From NCBI GenBank assembly GCA_037974665.1, contig CM075770.1, positions 66,041,850 through 66,105,849 on the forward strand: a DNA stretch of 64,000 nt, given 5' to 3'. Under the pieces are notes generated by a model. It did not search any database. It saw nothing but the letters and a program-made list of their open reading frames with translations, and was not told the DNA's origin. The position numbers and the translations under genes are program-made. The DNA is from Ehretia macrophylla. Taxonomy: Eukaryota; Streptophyta; Magnoliopsida; Boraginales; Ehretiaceae. Within the stretch, counting starts at the first letter, position 1. Every line of letters begins with the position of its first letter. This document shows positions 22,946 through 34,940 of this stretch, piece after piece.

Positions 22946-25900
22946 TGTCACGCCCCAACCCGACCTGTAGAGGCTAGACTAGGGTGTGAGCTAAACTTTC
23001 AAGTCATTTCGCGTACTTAACCGTTTATGAAGATTTCACACTTAATGTTTTGGCCTAAACTCCAAAATTTTCGGAAAACCGGCAGCATATTGGTTGTAAT
23101 TGAGCTCTTTGGTTTGGCCTAATTCTCTAAACGCCTCAAAATTTTTCAATCTCAATTTCATTTCCAACTAAGTTTTCTATTTAACATCGATTTAAATGCC
23201 TATTGGTTATCTCGATGTCTCGTTTGATTTTTAACCTAGCATGATACTATGTCTCGTTTGTTTGTTTATCCTCGTTACAAAAGTACCTGTTGATCTTAGC
23301 TTAAAAGCGTGTACCTGTTTAAGATTGGATAGGTTCATTTACTTAGTCCTTACCTAATACGTCGTAACCTATGATAGATACTAGCAGTAATAATAGCAAA
23401 ACGATCATAGTAGTATCTAGTGTCTGTCTAGCAATATTAGTACAAACCAAAATTAGACCCTAAATTACAACGGGGGTCTTTTACATTACAACATTGAGCA
23501 ACATAAAAGAAATAGTCTTCAAGTAGCATGGTTCACAAATAGCCATAAACACGCAAAGCACATAGGACATACAATCACTCCAAGGAATCATCGAGAGGCA
23601 CATCGTCCTCAAGTACCTGTTCTTGATCTTCTTCACCTGAGATGATGAAAGAGGGTGAGTCCTTATGAACTCAGCGAGGGGGAACGAGAAATAGGTTTTG
23701 AAACTCATTTTCCGGTTCAACTTATGAAATCCTTTTGCAAGCGTGAATATAACACTAATATCAGTACAGGAACAGAAATAGCAGTCTTTCCTCCCCGAGG
23801 TTCTCTAGGAACCAAGCGAGAGTACTTATACACATAGTAAAAAGGATACAGTGAGCTTTTGCTCTCAGATCAAATTCAGAATCAGTTGTTGCGGCTGACT
23901 TCAAATCATCCCCTTAACACGCCAGGTGGGTGTACTCCGGATGTACCCCGAAATCCTACGACCCAACTCTCCCAGGAAGTCTAGCCCCCAAGCAAGAGAG
24001 GGAATGGGACCATGGTAGTCACGGGTGCACGGGCAAGCCTGATGCCGCCCGGTGTGCGTGATCGCTACCATGCCGACAGGAAAGATTGCAACCTTGTATG
24101 CAGTGCACATTTATGACATTAACATATCACGTTAGGAGGTCAACAAAGTAGGTTGCCTCCGGACAGTCATAGGATTGCACATTGACAAGTGAACAGGCAG
24201 GGCACGATAAGACAAGTAATTTCACTTGAAAGGCATATAGAGTTATATGAACATTAAATGGGCAGCCATGTAACACATGTAAATCAAGCCATATAACTCA
24301 TTTCGAAGTCCACGTAATCAGGTGATAGGATTCTTCAACATGCAACAACATCTACGTGGGTTCGGATGCAGGAAAAGCCTATTTGTCAACATACAATGAT
24401 CAAAATTACATTTAAGGTTATAAGGGCATCTAAGGGCAGCCTACTAAGCATATAATTCCACACAATATCCAAATGATCATCACTTAGCAAGACTACCTAG
24501 TCATTAGGGTTTCCATTCGTGCATATCCGTGCAATTTAAGCCCCAAACCAATTCAAAATGAATATCAAGCCATGCATCATTTAATTCAACATCCTCAAAC
24601 ATTCAAAACAGCCCACACAACATCCCAAAGCTACAATCCCAAGCATTTATTTCAACAAGAGAAGTTACAACAATTTTTCTAAGCATAACACTAAGTGAAA
24701 CCCTTACTGCAATAGGTTGTTTTCTCACAATCATTAAGATAATCAAACAATCTCTAATTCCAGCGAATAAGATTTCAAATTAAATCTTAAGAAGTGAACT
24801 AAAATCAGAAACAAACCTTGCATCATTTGGAGTTCGGGATCATTAGTTATAGCCGAAACAGTGGAATAGCACAAAACTGTCCAGATTTGCACATATTTCG
24901 ATAATTGACGTTTTTGAGGTCCATAGGGTCAGATTTAGCCTTAGTCCATTTCTGACAAAAATGTCCAGAACTGAAATATATAGCAGTGCACCAAATTGCA
25001 TTCATTTTGGAAATCATTTACTAAGTCAAATCTGGTTCGTTCTACAAGGTCAATGCATCTGTCAAAACCTGCTTCATTTTTCCAGATTTCCAGATTTGGA
25101 TACATTTTAAAGATTTGCTATTTTGAGGACCTTAGATTCAAAATGAGCTTCGGCCTATTTCTTAAAAAAATGTTCAAAACTGGAAAAAATAGTCACCTAC
25201 CAATTTTAATGCATTTTTAACATCTTTTTCCTAGCTAAAATTACCTCAAAACAAACTGGTCAGAGAGATGTCAACAATCCGACTTCACCTATCATCACTT
25301 TCAAGCCAAGATCTTGCCATGCATGGTTGGAGAAGCTTATGAACGAACATATAACTCAAGTACAGAAGCAAAGACATACATTTATGAGCATGCATGTGAA
25401 TTTTTGAAGGATTTTCAAAAGGTTTTAGCCCTCACCTTAGCAATCAACCAAGAAGATGCACAAAACTTGTTGAAGCACAATTTTCTTCTTCTCCTTTGCC
25501 TAGCCGAGATTCCAACTCGATTTTCTCTATTTTTCCTAGCTTAGTGACCAAGCTCTTAGTACATGCATGAGGTTATAACAAGAAGAAAAGAAATGGAAGC
25601 TTAAAAACTCACCTAGGGCTGAAATGAAGACTCTATGTACTTGTATGCATCTTTTGAGCTAACTACTTGCTTTCCTTTGCTTGGGCTTGCCTTGAATGGC
25701 CTTAGGATGATGAAGATGAGTTGTGAACTGAAGAGAATCAGCCAAAACGGAGATTGAGAGAGAAGAATGAGAGGGAGAGAGAGAAATGTGAGGAGAGTGA
25801 GAGAAATGAGAGAAAATAGAAGCTTTTGCAATTGTTGATGCAAATGTTGGCCTTGGGCATGCAAAAATCTGATTTTGTGTCATCTTTTGAATTGTTTTAG

Positions 25901-26568
25901 CATGTGTGTAAGAGAATGTTGGGTATTTAGGGATTTTAGGTAGAATAGAATATAGGATATGTTTAGAGGTTTGTGAGATTTTGTCTTGTAGTGAGTTTAA
26001 AATATAATATTTAGGTGTTAGTGGATTTTGTAGAGATTTGAATTAGAATTATAATAATAGTTAGTGGTGTTTGTAAGATTATTTTATAGTCTAGTGCTTT
26101 GTGTAGGATTCTTTCTTGATTAACGTGGTGGCACGGATTCCTAGGTCTAGGGCACGAATTACGAGGTAGACACGAACTACGAGGTAAGACACGAACTTCA
26201 AGACTAATGCACGTACTTCAAGATAAATGCACGGATTCCAATGCAAATGCACGCAACCCTAGGTAAATATACGTAAACCAATACAAGGCACGTAATTCAA
26301 TGCAATGCACGCAAATCGAGGTACGACTCTTAAAACTAGGTTAGGACATGCAATTCAAGGTCAGGGCACACAAAATGAGACAACGCACGTAATTCGAAGT
26401 CGGGACACGTAAGTCGAGGATTAGGGCACATAATTCTAGGTCAAGGCACGAATGACGAGGCATGCACGAAAACCAAGACAGGGCACATAATCCAAGGTCA
26501 GTCATATCATTCTTGGTCTATGGCACGCAAATCAAGGTAACATACGTTATTCGGGGTCGGGCCTTACA
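22946..26568 (-). mobile_element. Family A solo LTR 2, inserted inside a 5S gene
   Basis: 3623 bp, plus-strand ends TGTCACGCCCC and GGGCCTTACA, with a perfect duplication TGCAA (22941-22945 and 26569-26573) that lies within the 3' end of a 5S gene. There is no interior. It has one copy of the block that is tandemly repeated in the full-length element (about 23770-23830), two related 209-bp-period blocks (24850-25200), a GA-rich tract (25745-25815) and a degenerate GCAC minisatellite (26130-26560). It lacks the roughly 170-bp U3 segment present in solo LTR 3 and in the full-length element. Confidence 0.94.
26130..26560 (-). repeat. Degenerate 20-bp minisatellite in U3
   Basis: About twenty irregular copies of a word like GGCACGTAATTCAAGGTC, with GCACG recurring every 18-24 bases. 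The same array occurs in the other family A LTRs (about 30100-30475, 50675-51115, 57640-58080, and on the opposite strand at 11500-11710 and 62855-63075). It sits in the first 450 bp of U3, where LTR enhancers usually lie. Confidence 0.8.
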
Positions 26569-26746
26569 TGCAACACGAGGACTTCCCAGGGGGTCACCCA
26601 TCCTAGTACTACTCTCGGCCAAGCATGCTTAACTTCGGAGTTCTGATGGGATCCGGTGCATTAGTGCTGGTATGATCGCACCCGTCATGTTGAGGGCACA
26701 ATTCCTTTATGTGTTAACAGTTCACAGTCCCAGCCTAGAGAGATGG
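26569..26746 (-). repeat. 5S rDNA island between two solo LTRs, block 3
   Basis: 178 bp: the second target duplication, the remaining 110 bp of the split 5S gene, its start-site region, and 63 bp of upstream spacer ending in the GATGG duplicated by the next insertion. With 22938-22945 and 30490 onward it rebuilds one 671-bp unit. Confidence 0.95.
26574..26683 (-). pseudogene. 5S rRNA gene, copy 18, disrupted by solo LTR 2
   Basis: This is the 5' 110 nt of a 5S gene; the last 8 nt are at 22938-22945, on the far side of the LTR. Only about 2 substitutions are seen apart from the insertion, both in box A, so the gene was close to consensus when hit. The internal promoter and start region remain, so transcription could start here and run into the LTR. 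Confidence 0.95.
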
Positions 26747-29700
26747 TGTCACGCCCCAACCCGGCCTATAAAGGTTAGACTAGGGTGTGAACTAACATTC
26801 AAGTCACGTCTCGTACTTAACCGTTCATTAAGATTTAACACTTAACGTTTTGGCCTAAACTCCAAAATTTTTTGAAAAATCGGCAGCATAATGGCTGTAA
26901 TTGGGCTCTTTGGTTTGGCCTAATTCTCTAAACGCCTCAAATTTCTCTAATCTCAATTTCATTTCCAACTAGGATTACCATTTAACATCAATTGAAATGT
27001 CTATTGGTTATCTTGATGTCTCGTTTGATTTATAACCTAGCATGATACTATGTCTCGTTTGTTTTTTTATCCTCGTTACAAAAGTACTTGTTGATCTTAG
27101 CTTAATAGCGAGTACCTGTTTAAGATTGGATAAGTTCATTTACTTAGTCCTTAACTAATACGTCATGACCTATTGTAGATACTAGCGGTAATAATAGCAA
27201 AAACGATCATAGTAGCGTCTAGCATCAGTCTACTTAATATCAGTACAAACCAAAATTAGACCCCAAATTACAACGGGTGTCTTTTTACATTACAAATAGC
27301 AAGCAACGTAAAAGAAATAGTCTTCAAGTAGCATAGAGTTCACAAGTAGCCACAATCACGCAAAGCACACAAGACAAGCAATCACTCCAAGGATTCATCG
27401 TTAGGCACACCGTCCTCGGGTACCTGTTCTGGATCTTCGTCACCTGAGATGATAAAAAAGGGTGAGTCCTTATGAACTCAGCGAGGGAGAACGAGAAATA
27501 GGTTTTGAAACTCATTTTCCGGTTCAACTTATGAATTCCTTTTGCAAGCATGAATATAACAATAATATAAGTACAGGAACAGAAATACCAGTCTTTGCTC
27601 CCCGAGGTTCTCTAGGAACCAAGCGAGAGTACTTATACACATAGTAAAAGGATACAGTGAGCTTTTGCTCTCAGATCAGTTCCAGAATCAGTTGTTGCGG
27701 CCGACTTCAAATCATTCCCCAAACACGCCAGGTGGGTGTACTCCTGATGTACCCCGAAATCCTATGACCTAACTCTCTGAGGAAGTCTAGCCCCCAAGCG
27801 AGAGAGGGAATGGGACCATGGTAGTCACGGGTGCACCGGCAAACCCGAGGCCGCCCGGTGTTCGTGATCGCTACCATACCGACAAGAAAGGTTGCAACCT
27901 TGTATGCAGTGCACATTTATGACATTAACATATCACGTTAGGAGGTCAACAAAGTAAGGTGCCTCCGGACACTCATAAAATTGCACATTGACAAGTAAAC
28001 AGGCAGGGCACGATAATACAAGTAATTTCACTTGAAAGGCATATAGAGTTATATGAACATTAAACGGGCAGCCATGTAACACATGTATATCAAGCCATAT
28101 AACTCGTTTCGAAGTCCACGTAATCAGGTGATAGGATTATTAAACATGCAACAATATCTACGTGGGTTCGGATGCAGGAAAAGCCTATTTGTCAACATGC
28201 AATGATCAAAATTACATTTAAGGTTATAAGGGCATCTACAGGAAGCCTACTAAGCATATAATTCCACACAATATCCAAATGATCATCATTTAGCAAGACT
28301 ACCTAGTCATTAGGGTTTCCATTTCGTGCATATCCGTGCAATTTAAGCCCCAAACCAATTCAAAATCAATCTCAAGCCATGCATCATTTAATTCAACATC
28401 CTCAAACATTCAAAACAGCCCACACAACATCCCAAAGCTACAATCCCAAGCATTTATTTCAACAAGAGAAGTTACAATAATTTTTCTAAGCATAACACTA
28501 AGTGAAACCCTTACTGCAATAGGCTGTTTCCTCACAATCATTAAGATATTCAAACAATCTCCAATTCCATTGAATAAGATTTCAAATTAAAGCTTAATAA
28601 GTGAACTAAAATCAGAAACAAACCTTGCATCATTTGGAGTTCGGGATCATTAGTTATAGCCGAAACAGTGAGATAGCACAAAACTGTCCAGATTTGCATA
28701 CATTTCGATAATTGACGTTTTTTGAGGTCCTTAGGGTCAGATTTAGCCTTAGTCCATTTCTGCCAAAAATGTCCAGAACTGAAAAATCTAGCATCACACC
28801 AAATTTTATGCATTTTGGACATCATTTACTAAGTCAAATTTGGTTCGTTCTACAAGGTCAGTGCATCTGTCAAAACCTGCTTCATTTTTCCAGATTTCCA
28901 TATTTGGACACATTTTAAAGATTTGCCATTTTGAGGACCTTAGAGTTAGAATTAGCTTTGGCCTATTTCTATGAAAAATGTTCAAAACTGGCAAAAATAG
29001 TCACCTACCAATTTGCATTCATTTTCAGCATCATTTGCCTAGAAAAACTTACCTCGAAACAACTGATCAGAGAGCTGTCATATAATCCGACTTCACCTAT
29101 CATCACTTTCAAGCCAAGATCTTGCCATGCATGGTTGAAGAAAATTATGGACGAACATATAACTCAAGTACAGAAGCAAAGACATACATTTATGAGCATG
29201 CATGTGAATTTTTGAAGGATTTTCAAAAGGTTTTAGCCCTCACCTTAGCAATCAACCAAGAGGATGCACAAAACTTGTCGAAGCACAATTTTCTTCTTCT
29301 CCTTTGCCTAGCCGAGGTTCCAACTAGATTTTATCTATTTTTCCTAGCTTAGTGACCAAGCTCTTAGTACATGCATGAGGTTAGAACAAGAAGAAAAGAA
29401 ATGGAAGCTTAAAAACTCACCTAGGGCCGAAATGAAGACTTCAAAGGACATGCATGTGTGATTTTCGTATCCTGGCTTGTTTGCTTGAGTTTCTTTGATT
29501 GTTGCTTGTCTTGATGCACCATGAGTTGATGAAGATGAGCAAAGGATGGTGAGAACTCAGCCAAGGCCGAGAGATAGTGAGGAGAATGAGAGGGAGAGAG
29601 AGAAGTTGAGAGGAAATGAGAGAATATGACAAAGAGTGAAGCCTTTGCATTCTTCAAGCAAGTGGTCGGCCTTGGGCCATTAAAAATCTGATTTTTGTGT

Positions 29701-30484
29701 CTTCAATGTGTGATTTTAAAATGTTAGCATGGGCATGAAGTGTTTGGTCGAACAAGGAGAGGAAATTGAGGTGGTTTTGAGCAATTTTTTTTTATGCATT
29801 GATAAGTGTTTTTGTGTCATGTCTTGTCTAGAATCATTTTGAATTAAACATGCATGCAAAGAAACCACATAGTGGTCGGCCAAAGCTTCTCAATAATCTG
29901 AATTTTTGTCATGTTTTGGATGTTATTTAATTGTGTGTTGGAAGTGCAAAAAGAATAAAGAATAAAGAATAAAGAATGTCTAGCTTTTTGTGTTATTTTG
30001 TCTTCTAGTGAGTTGAATTAGGATTATAATATTGATAGTGGAGTTTGTAGGATTATTTAATAGTCTAGTGCTTTGTGTAAGATGCTTTCTTGATTAGCGT
30101 GAGGGCACGCTTTCCTTGGCCTAGGGCACGTACTACGAGGTAGGACATGAACTACGAGACAAACGCACATTTTTCAAGTAAATGTACGCAACCCTAAATG
30201 AATGCACGTATTTCAATGCAATACACGAAAATCGAGGTACAACTCTTAAACCTTGGTTAGGACACGTAATTCAAGGTCAGGGCACACAAAACGAGACAAC
30301 GCACGTAATTCGAAGTCGGGGCACGTAAGTCGAGGATTATGGCACATAATTTTAGGTCAAGGCACGAATGACGAGGTATGCACGAAAACCAAGATAGGGC
30401 ACGTAATCCAAGGTTAGTCATATCATTCTTGGTCTATGACACGCAAATCAAAACAACATACGTTATTCGTGGTCGGGCCTCACA
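26747..30484 (-). mobile_element. Family A solo LTR 3 (3738 bp)
   Basis: Plus-strand ends TGTCACGCCCC and GGGCCTCACA, perfect duplication GATGG (26742-26746 and 30485-30489). Over most of its length it is very similar to solo LTR 2, but between about 29700 and 29990 it carries a different U3 segment, the part also present in the full-length element up to GCATGCAAA. It has one copy of the 72-bp block (about 27590-27640) and a GA-rich tract at 29570-29630. Confidence 0.94.
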
Positions 30485-30979
30485 GATGGCCCATTCAAAA
30501 GGCCCAATGGGCTTAACGACAACCCATACACTTCAACATCGCAGCATCCTCACAAGACGAGATATCGATGCGTTGTAGGCCCTCTAATGTCCCGCGAGTA
30601 TGGTTGTCGTCCTTTTAACAGCTCACGACGTACGATCCGGGACAAAAAAATAGAGCTAAATTCGAAAAGTGGACCGAAACTGATGAAAACGTTCGAATTT
30701 GGGCTAAAAAAAAGGGCAAAGCGAGCAAGCTGGCTGTCCCTGTCGTAGAGCTCTCGGAGAGATTTTCAACGGTATGCCGTAAGCCTTATAACTCCTTACG
30801 GATCAAAAGTTATGGGCACCGGAGCAACAGAGACCTGGTCACAAGCCCTACGCCCTCGGTTTGCGGGCCCAGCCTCCACGTGAAGCGAAGTACTCTTGCC
30901 CAAGGGGGGTTTGATAATAGAAATGTGATGGATAAAGTATCTTGGGAACCCTAACTAGAGCAAAACAAATTGAAAAGGG

Positions 30980-31097
30980 GGGTGCAACACGAGGACTTCG
31001 CAGGAGGTCACCCATCCTAGTACTACTCTCGCCCAAGCACGCTTAACTTCGGAGTTCTGATGGGATCCGATGCATTAGTACTGGTGTAATCACACCG
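30980..31097 (-). rRNA. 5S rRNA gene, copy 19
   Basis: 118 nt with about 8 substitutions, five of them in the first 20 transcribed bases. Box A and box C are intact. Confidence 0.93.
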
Positions 31098-31657
31098 GTC
31101 ATGTTCAGGGCACAATTCCTTTATGTGTTAACGGTTCAAAGTCCCAGCCTAGAGAGATGGCCAATTAAAAAGGCCCAATGGGCTTAACAACAACCCATAT
31201 GCTTAAACAACGCAACATCCTCGCAAGACCTGATATCGATGCGATGTAGGGCCCTCTAATGTCTTGTGAGTAAGGTTGTCGTCCTTTTTACAACTCACAA
31301 CGTACGATCCGGGACGGAGAAACATAGCAAAAGAAGAAAAGTGGCCCGAAACTGATGAAAACATTAGATTTTGGGCTCCAAAAATGGGCAAAGCGAGCAA
31401 GCTCACTGAACTCGTCGTAGAGCTCTCGGAAAGCTTTGCAATGGTATGTTGTGCGCCGCGTAACTCCTTACGGATCAAAAGTTATGGGCACCGGAGCGAG
31501 GGAGACCTGGTCACAAGCCCTACGCCCTCGGTTTACAGGCCCAGCCTCCACGTGAAGCGAAGTTGTCTTGCCCAAGGTGCCGTGGGATTCGATAATAGAA
31601 ATGAGGTGGACAAAGTATCTTGGCAACCCTAACCGGGGAAAAAAAAATTAAAAAGGG

Positions 31658-31775
31658 GGGTGCAACACGAGGACTTCCCAAGGGGGCATCCATCATAGTA
31701 CTACTCTCGTCCATGCATGCTTAACTTGAGAGTTCTGATGGGATCCGATGCATTAGTGCTGGTATGATCGCACTC
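31658..31775 (-). rRNA. 5S rRNA gene, copy 20 (box C damaged)
   Basis: 118 nt with about 10 substitutions, three within box C and three within box A. Probably not a functional promoter. Confidence 0.92.
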
Positions 31776-32334
31776 GTCATGTTAAGGGTACAATTCCGTT
31801 ATGTGTTAACGGTTCACAGTCCCAGCTTAGAGAGATGGCCCATTCAGAAGGCCCAATGGGTTTAACGATAACCCATCCGCTTTAACAACGTAGCAACCTC
31901 GCAAGACGTGATATCGACGCATTGTAGGGCCCCCTAATGTCCCGAGAGTAAGGTTGTCATCCTTTCAACAGCTCACAACGTACGATCCGAGACGAAAAAA
32001 CAGAGCAAAGGAAGAAAAGTGGCCCGAATCTAATGAAAACGTTCAATTTTAGGCTCCAAAAAGGGCACAGCGAGCAAGCTCGTTGTCCTTGTCGTAGAGC
32101 TCTCAGAGTGCTTTGCAATGGTATGTTGTGCGCCGCGTAACTCCTTGCGGATCAAAAGTTATGGGCACCAGAGCGACGAAGACCTGGTCACAAGCCCTAC
32201 GCCTTCAGTTTGCGGGCCCAGCCTCCACGTGAAGCGAAGTTGTCTTGCCCAAGGTGCCGTGGGATTCGATAATAGAAATGTGGTGGATAAAGTATCTTGG
32301 CAACCCAAACCGGAGCAAAAAAAATTGAAAAGGA

Positions 32335-32452
32335 GGGTGCAACACGAGGACTTCCCAGGGGGTCACCCGTCCTAGTACTACTATCGCCCAAGCACGCTTA
32401 ACTTCGGAGTTCTGATAGGATCCGGTGCATTAGTGCTGGTATGATCGCACCT
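32335..32452 (-). rRNA. 5S rRNA gene, copy 21
   Basis: 118 nt with about 4 substitutions. Box A is intact, box C has one change, and the first base is A instead of G. Confidence 0.95.
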
Positions 32453-33012
32453 GTCATGTTGAGGGCACAATTCCTTTATGTGCTAACGGTTCACAGTCCT
32501 AGCCTAGAGAGATGGCCAATTCAGAAGGGCCAATGGGCTTAACGACAACCCATCCGTTTCAACAATGCAGCATCCTCGTAAGACGTGATATCGACGCGTT
32601 GTAAGGCCCTCTAATGTCCCGCGAGTAAGGTTGTCGTCCTTTTAACAGCTCACGACGTACGATTCGGGACGAAAAAACAGAGCAAAAGAAGAAAAGTGGC
32701 CCGAATCTGTTGAAAACGTTAGATTTTGGGCTACAAAAATGGGCATAGGGAGCAAGCTCGCTACCCACGTCATAGAGCTCTCGGAGAGCTTTGCAACGGT
32801 ATGCTGTGCGCCGCGTAACTCCTTGCGGATCAAAAGTTATGGACACCGGAGCGACGGAGACCTGGTCACAAGCCCTACGCCCTCGGTTTGCGGGCCCAGC
32901 CTCCACGTGAAGCGAAGTTGTCTTGCCCAAGGTGCCGTGGGATTCGATAATAGAAATGTGATGGATAAAGTATCTTGGAAACCCTAACCAGAGCAAAAAA
33001 AAATGAAAAGGG

Positions 33013-33130
33013 GGGTGCAACACGAGGACTTCGCAGGGGGTCACCCATCCTAGTACTACTCTCGCCCAAGCACGCTTAACTTCGGAGTTCTGAAGGGATG
33101 CAGTGCATTAGTGCTGGTATGATCGCACCC
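33013..33130 (-). rRNA. 5S rRNA gene, copy 22
   Basis: 118 nt with about 4 substitutions, all outside boxes A and C. A plausible functional copy. Confidence 0.96.
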
Positions 33131-33690
33131 GGCATGTTGAGGGCACAAGTCCTTTATGTGTTAACGGTTCACACTCCCAGCCTAGAGGGATGGCCCATTC
33201 AAAAGGCCCAATAGGCTTAACGACAACCCATACGCTTCAACAACACAGCATCCTCGCAAGAAGTGATATCGACGCGTTGTAGGGCCCTCTAATGTCCCGT
33301 GAGTAAGGTTGGCGTCCTTTTAACAGCTCACGACGTACGATCCGGGATGAAAAAACAGTGCAAAAGAAGAAAAGTAGCCCGAAACTGATGAAAACGTTCG
33401 ATTTTGGGCTCCAAAAATGGGCACAGTGAGCAAGTTCCCTCTCCCAATTGTAGAGCTCTCAGAGAGCTTTGCAACTGTATGCTGTGCGCCACGTAACTCC
33501 TTACGGATCAAAAGTTATGGGCACCGGAGTGATGGAGACCTGGTCACAAGCCCTACGCCCTCGATTAACGGGCCCAGCCTCCACGTGAAGTGAAGTTGTC
33601 TTGCCCAAGGTGCCATAGGATTCAATAATTGAAATGTGGTGGATAAAGTATCTTGGCAACCCTAACCGGAGAAAAAAAAATTGAAAAGGG

Positions 33691-33808
33691 GGGTGCAACA
33701 CGAGGACTTCCCAAGGTGTCACCTATCCTAGTACTACTCTCACCCAAGCATACTTAACTTCGGAGTTCTGATGGGATCCGGTGCCTTAGTGCTGGTATGA
33801 TCGCACCT
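33691..33808 (-). rRNA. 5S rRNA gene, copy 23
   Basis: 118 nt with about 7 substitutions, two in box C and three in box A. The first base is A. Confidence 0.94.
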
Positions 33809-34368
33809 GTCATGTTGAGGGCGCAATTCCTTTATGTGTTAATGGTTCACAGTCCCAGCCTAGAGAGATGGCCAATTCAGAAGGCCCAATGGGCTTAACG
33901 ACAACCCATCCTCATCAACAACGCAGCATCCTCGCAAGACATGACATCGACACTTTGTTGGGCCCTCTAATGTCCCGCAAGTATGGTTGTCGTCCTCTTA
34001 ACAGCTCACGACGTACGATCCGTGACGGAAAAATAGAGCAAAAGACGAAAAATATCCCGAAACTGATGAAAATGTTCGATTTTGGGTTCCAAAAATGGGC
34101 ACAACGAGCAAACTGGCTGCCCCCGCTGTAGAGCTCTCGGAGAGCTTTGCAACGATATGTTGTGGGCCGCGTAACTCCTTACGGATCAAAAGTTATAGGC
34201 ACTAGAGCGAGGGAGACCTGGTCACAAGCCATATGCCCTCGATTTGCGCGCCCAGCCTCCACGTGAAGCGAAGTTGTCTTGCCCAATTTGCTGTGGGATT
34301 CGATAATAGAAATGTGGTGGATAAAGTATCTTGGCAACCCTAACCGGAGCATAAAAAATTGAAAAGAG

Positions 34369-34486
34369 GGGTGCAACACGAGGACTTCCCAAGGGGTCAC
34401 CCATCCTAGTACTACTCTTGCTCAAACATGCTTAACTTCGGTGTTCTGATGGGATCCGGTGCATTAGAGCTGGTATGATCGCACCC
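34369..34486 (-). rRNA. 5S rRNA gene, copy 24
   Basis: 118 nt with about 6 substitutions, three in box A. Box C is intact. The TRIM inserted 149-153 bp upstream of its start. Confidence 0.94.
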
Positions 34487-34639
34487 GTAATGTTTGGGGC
34501 ACAATTCCTTTATGTGTTAATGGTTCACAGTCCCAGTCTTGAGAGATGGCCCAATCAGAAGGCCCAGTGGGCTTAACGACAACCCATCCGCTTCAACAAC
34601 GCAGCATCCTCGCAAGACGTGATATCGACGCGTTGTAGG

Positions 34640-34869
34640 TGTGGTAACACAATCCCACATCGGAAGATTTGGTAGTCAGAGAGCTGGATATAAGGGCTTG
34701 GGTCCTTGTATCAACCACAAGGCCTTTTCTCATGGGAGACCATGGGAGAAACAAAGTCGTGAGGGCCCTGTGCCTGCGGGCCAGGGATTGCCAATAGCAG
34801 ACAATATCGTGGTAGTGACGGCTCGGTGAGACTCTACGTGGGCTCCACGTGGGTAATCGGGTCGTTACA
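34640..34869 (+). repeat. TRIM 5' LTR
   Basis: 230 bp. At 34691-34702 it has TAAGGGCTTGGG, similar to the 3' part of 5S box A, and at 34731-34741 CATGGGAGACC, similar to 5S box C (GGATGGGTGACC), in that order. The Cassandra TRIM family carries a 5S-derived promoter in its LTR, so the resemblance may be meaningful, but the spacing is 13 bases longer than in 5S. Confidence 0.95.
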
Positions 34870-34871
34870 AA

Positions 34872-34884
34872 TGGTATCAGAGCC
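34872..34884 (+). other. TRIM primer-binding site, tRNA-Met
   Basis: TGGTATCAGAGCC, two bases after the LTR end. It matches the initiator tRNA-Met site and fixes the element as plus-strand. Confidence 0.95.
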
Positions 34885-34927
34885 AGTCTTCCCTTGTGCT
34901 CGTGTACACGAGGGCGCGGGGCTCCTT

Positions 34928-34940
34928 AAGGGGGGTGGAA
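34928..34940 (+). other. TRIM polypurine tract
   Basis: AAGGGGGGTGGAA directly abuts the 3' LTR, the expected place for plus-strand priming; one T interrupts the purines. Confidence 0.88.

Larger units (their letters stand above)
30485..34639 (-). repeat. 5S rDNA tandem array, block 4
   Basis: Six 5S genes at 677-678 bp spacing, ending in spacer at the TRIM element. The spacers are intact; the stretch 30485-30979 carries more changes than its neighbours, including a loss of a few bases near 30905. Confidence 0.97.

Noticed and set aside
32559..33044. 161-codon and many 60-136-codon frames recurring every 678 bp on both strands
   Set aside because: They are read through 5S spacers and often into the 5S gene itself. 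They recur because the DNA is tandemly repeated, and overlapping frames on both strands are equally open. A codon-position substitution test would be decisive; no third-position bias was apparent by eye.
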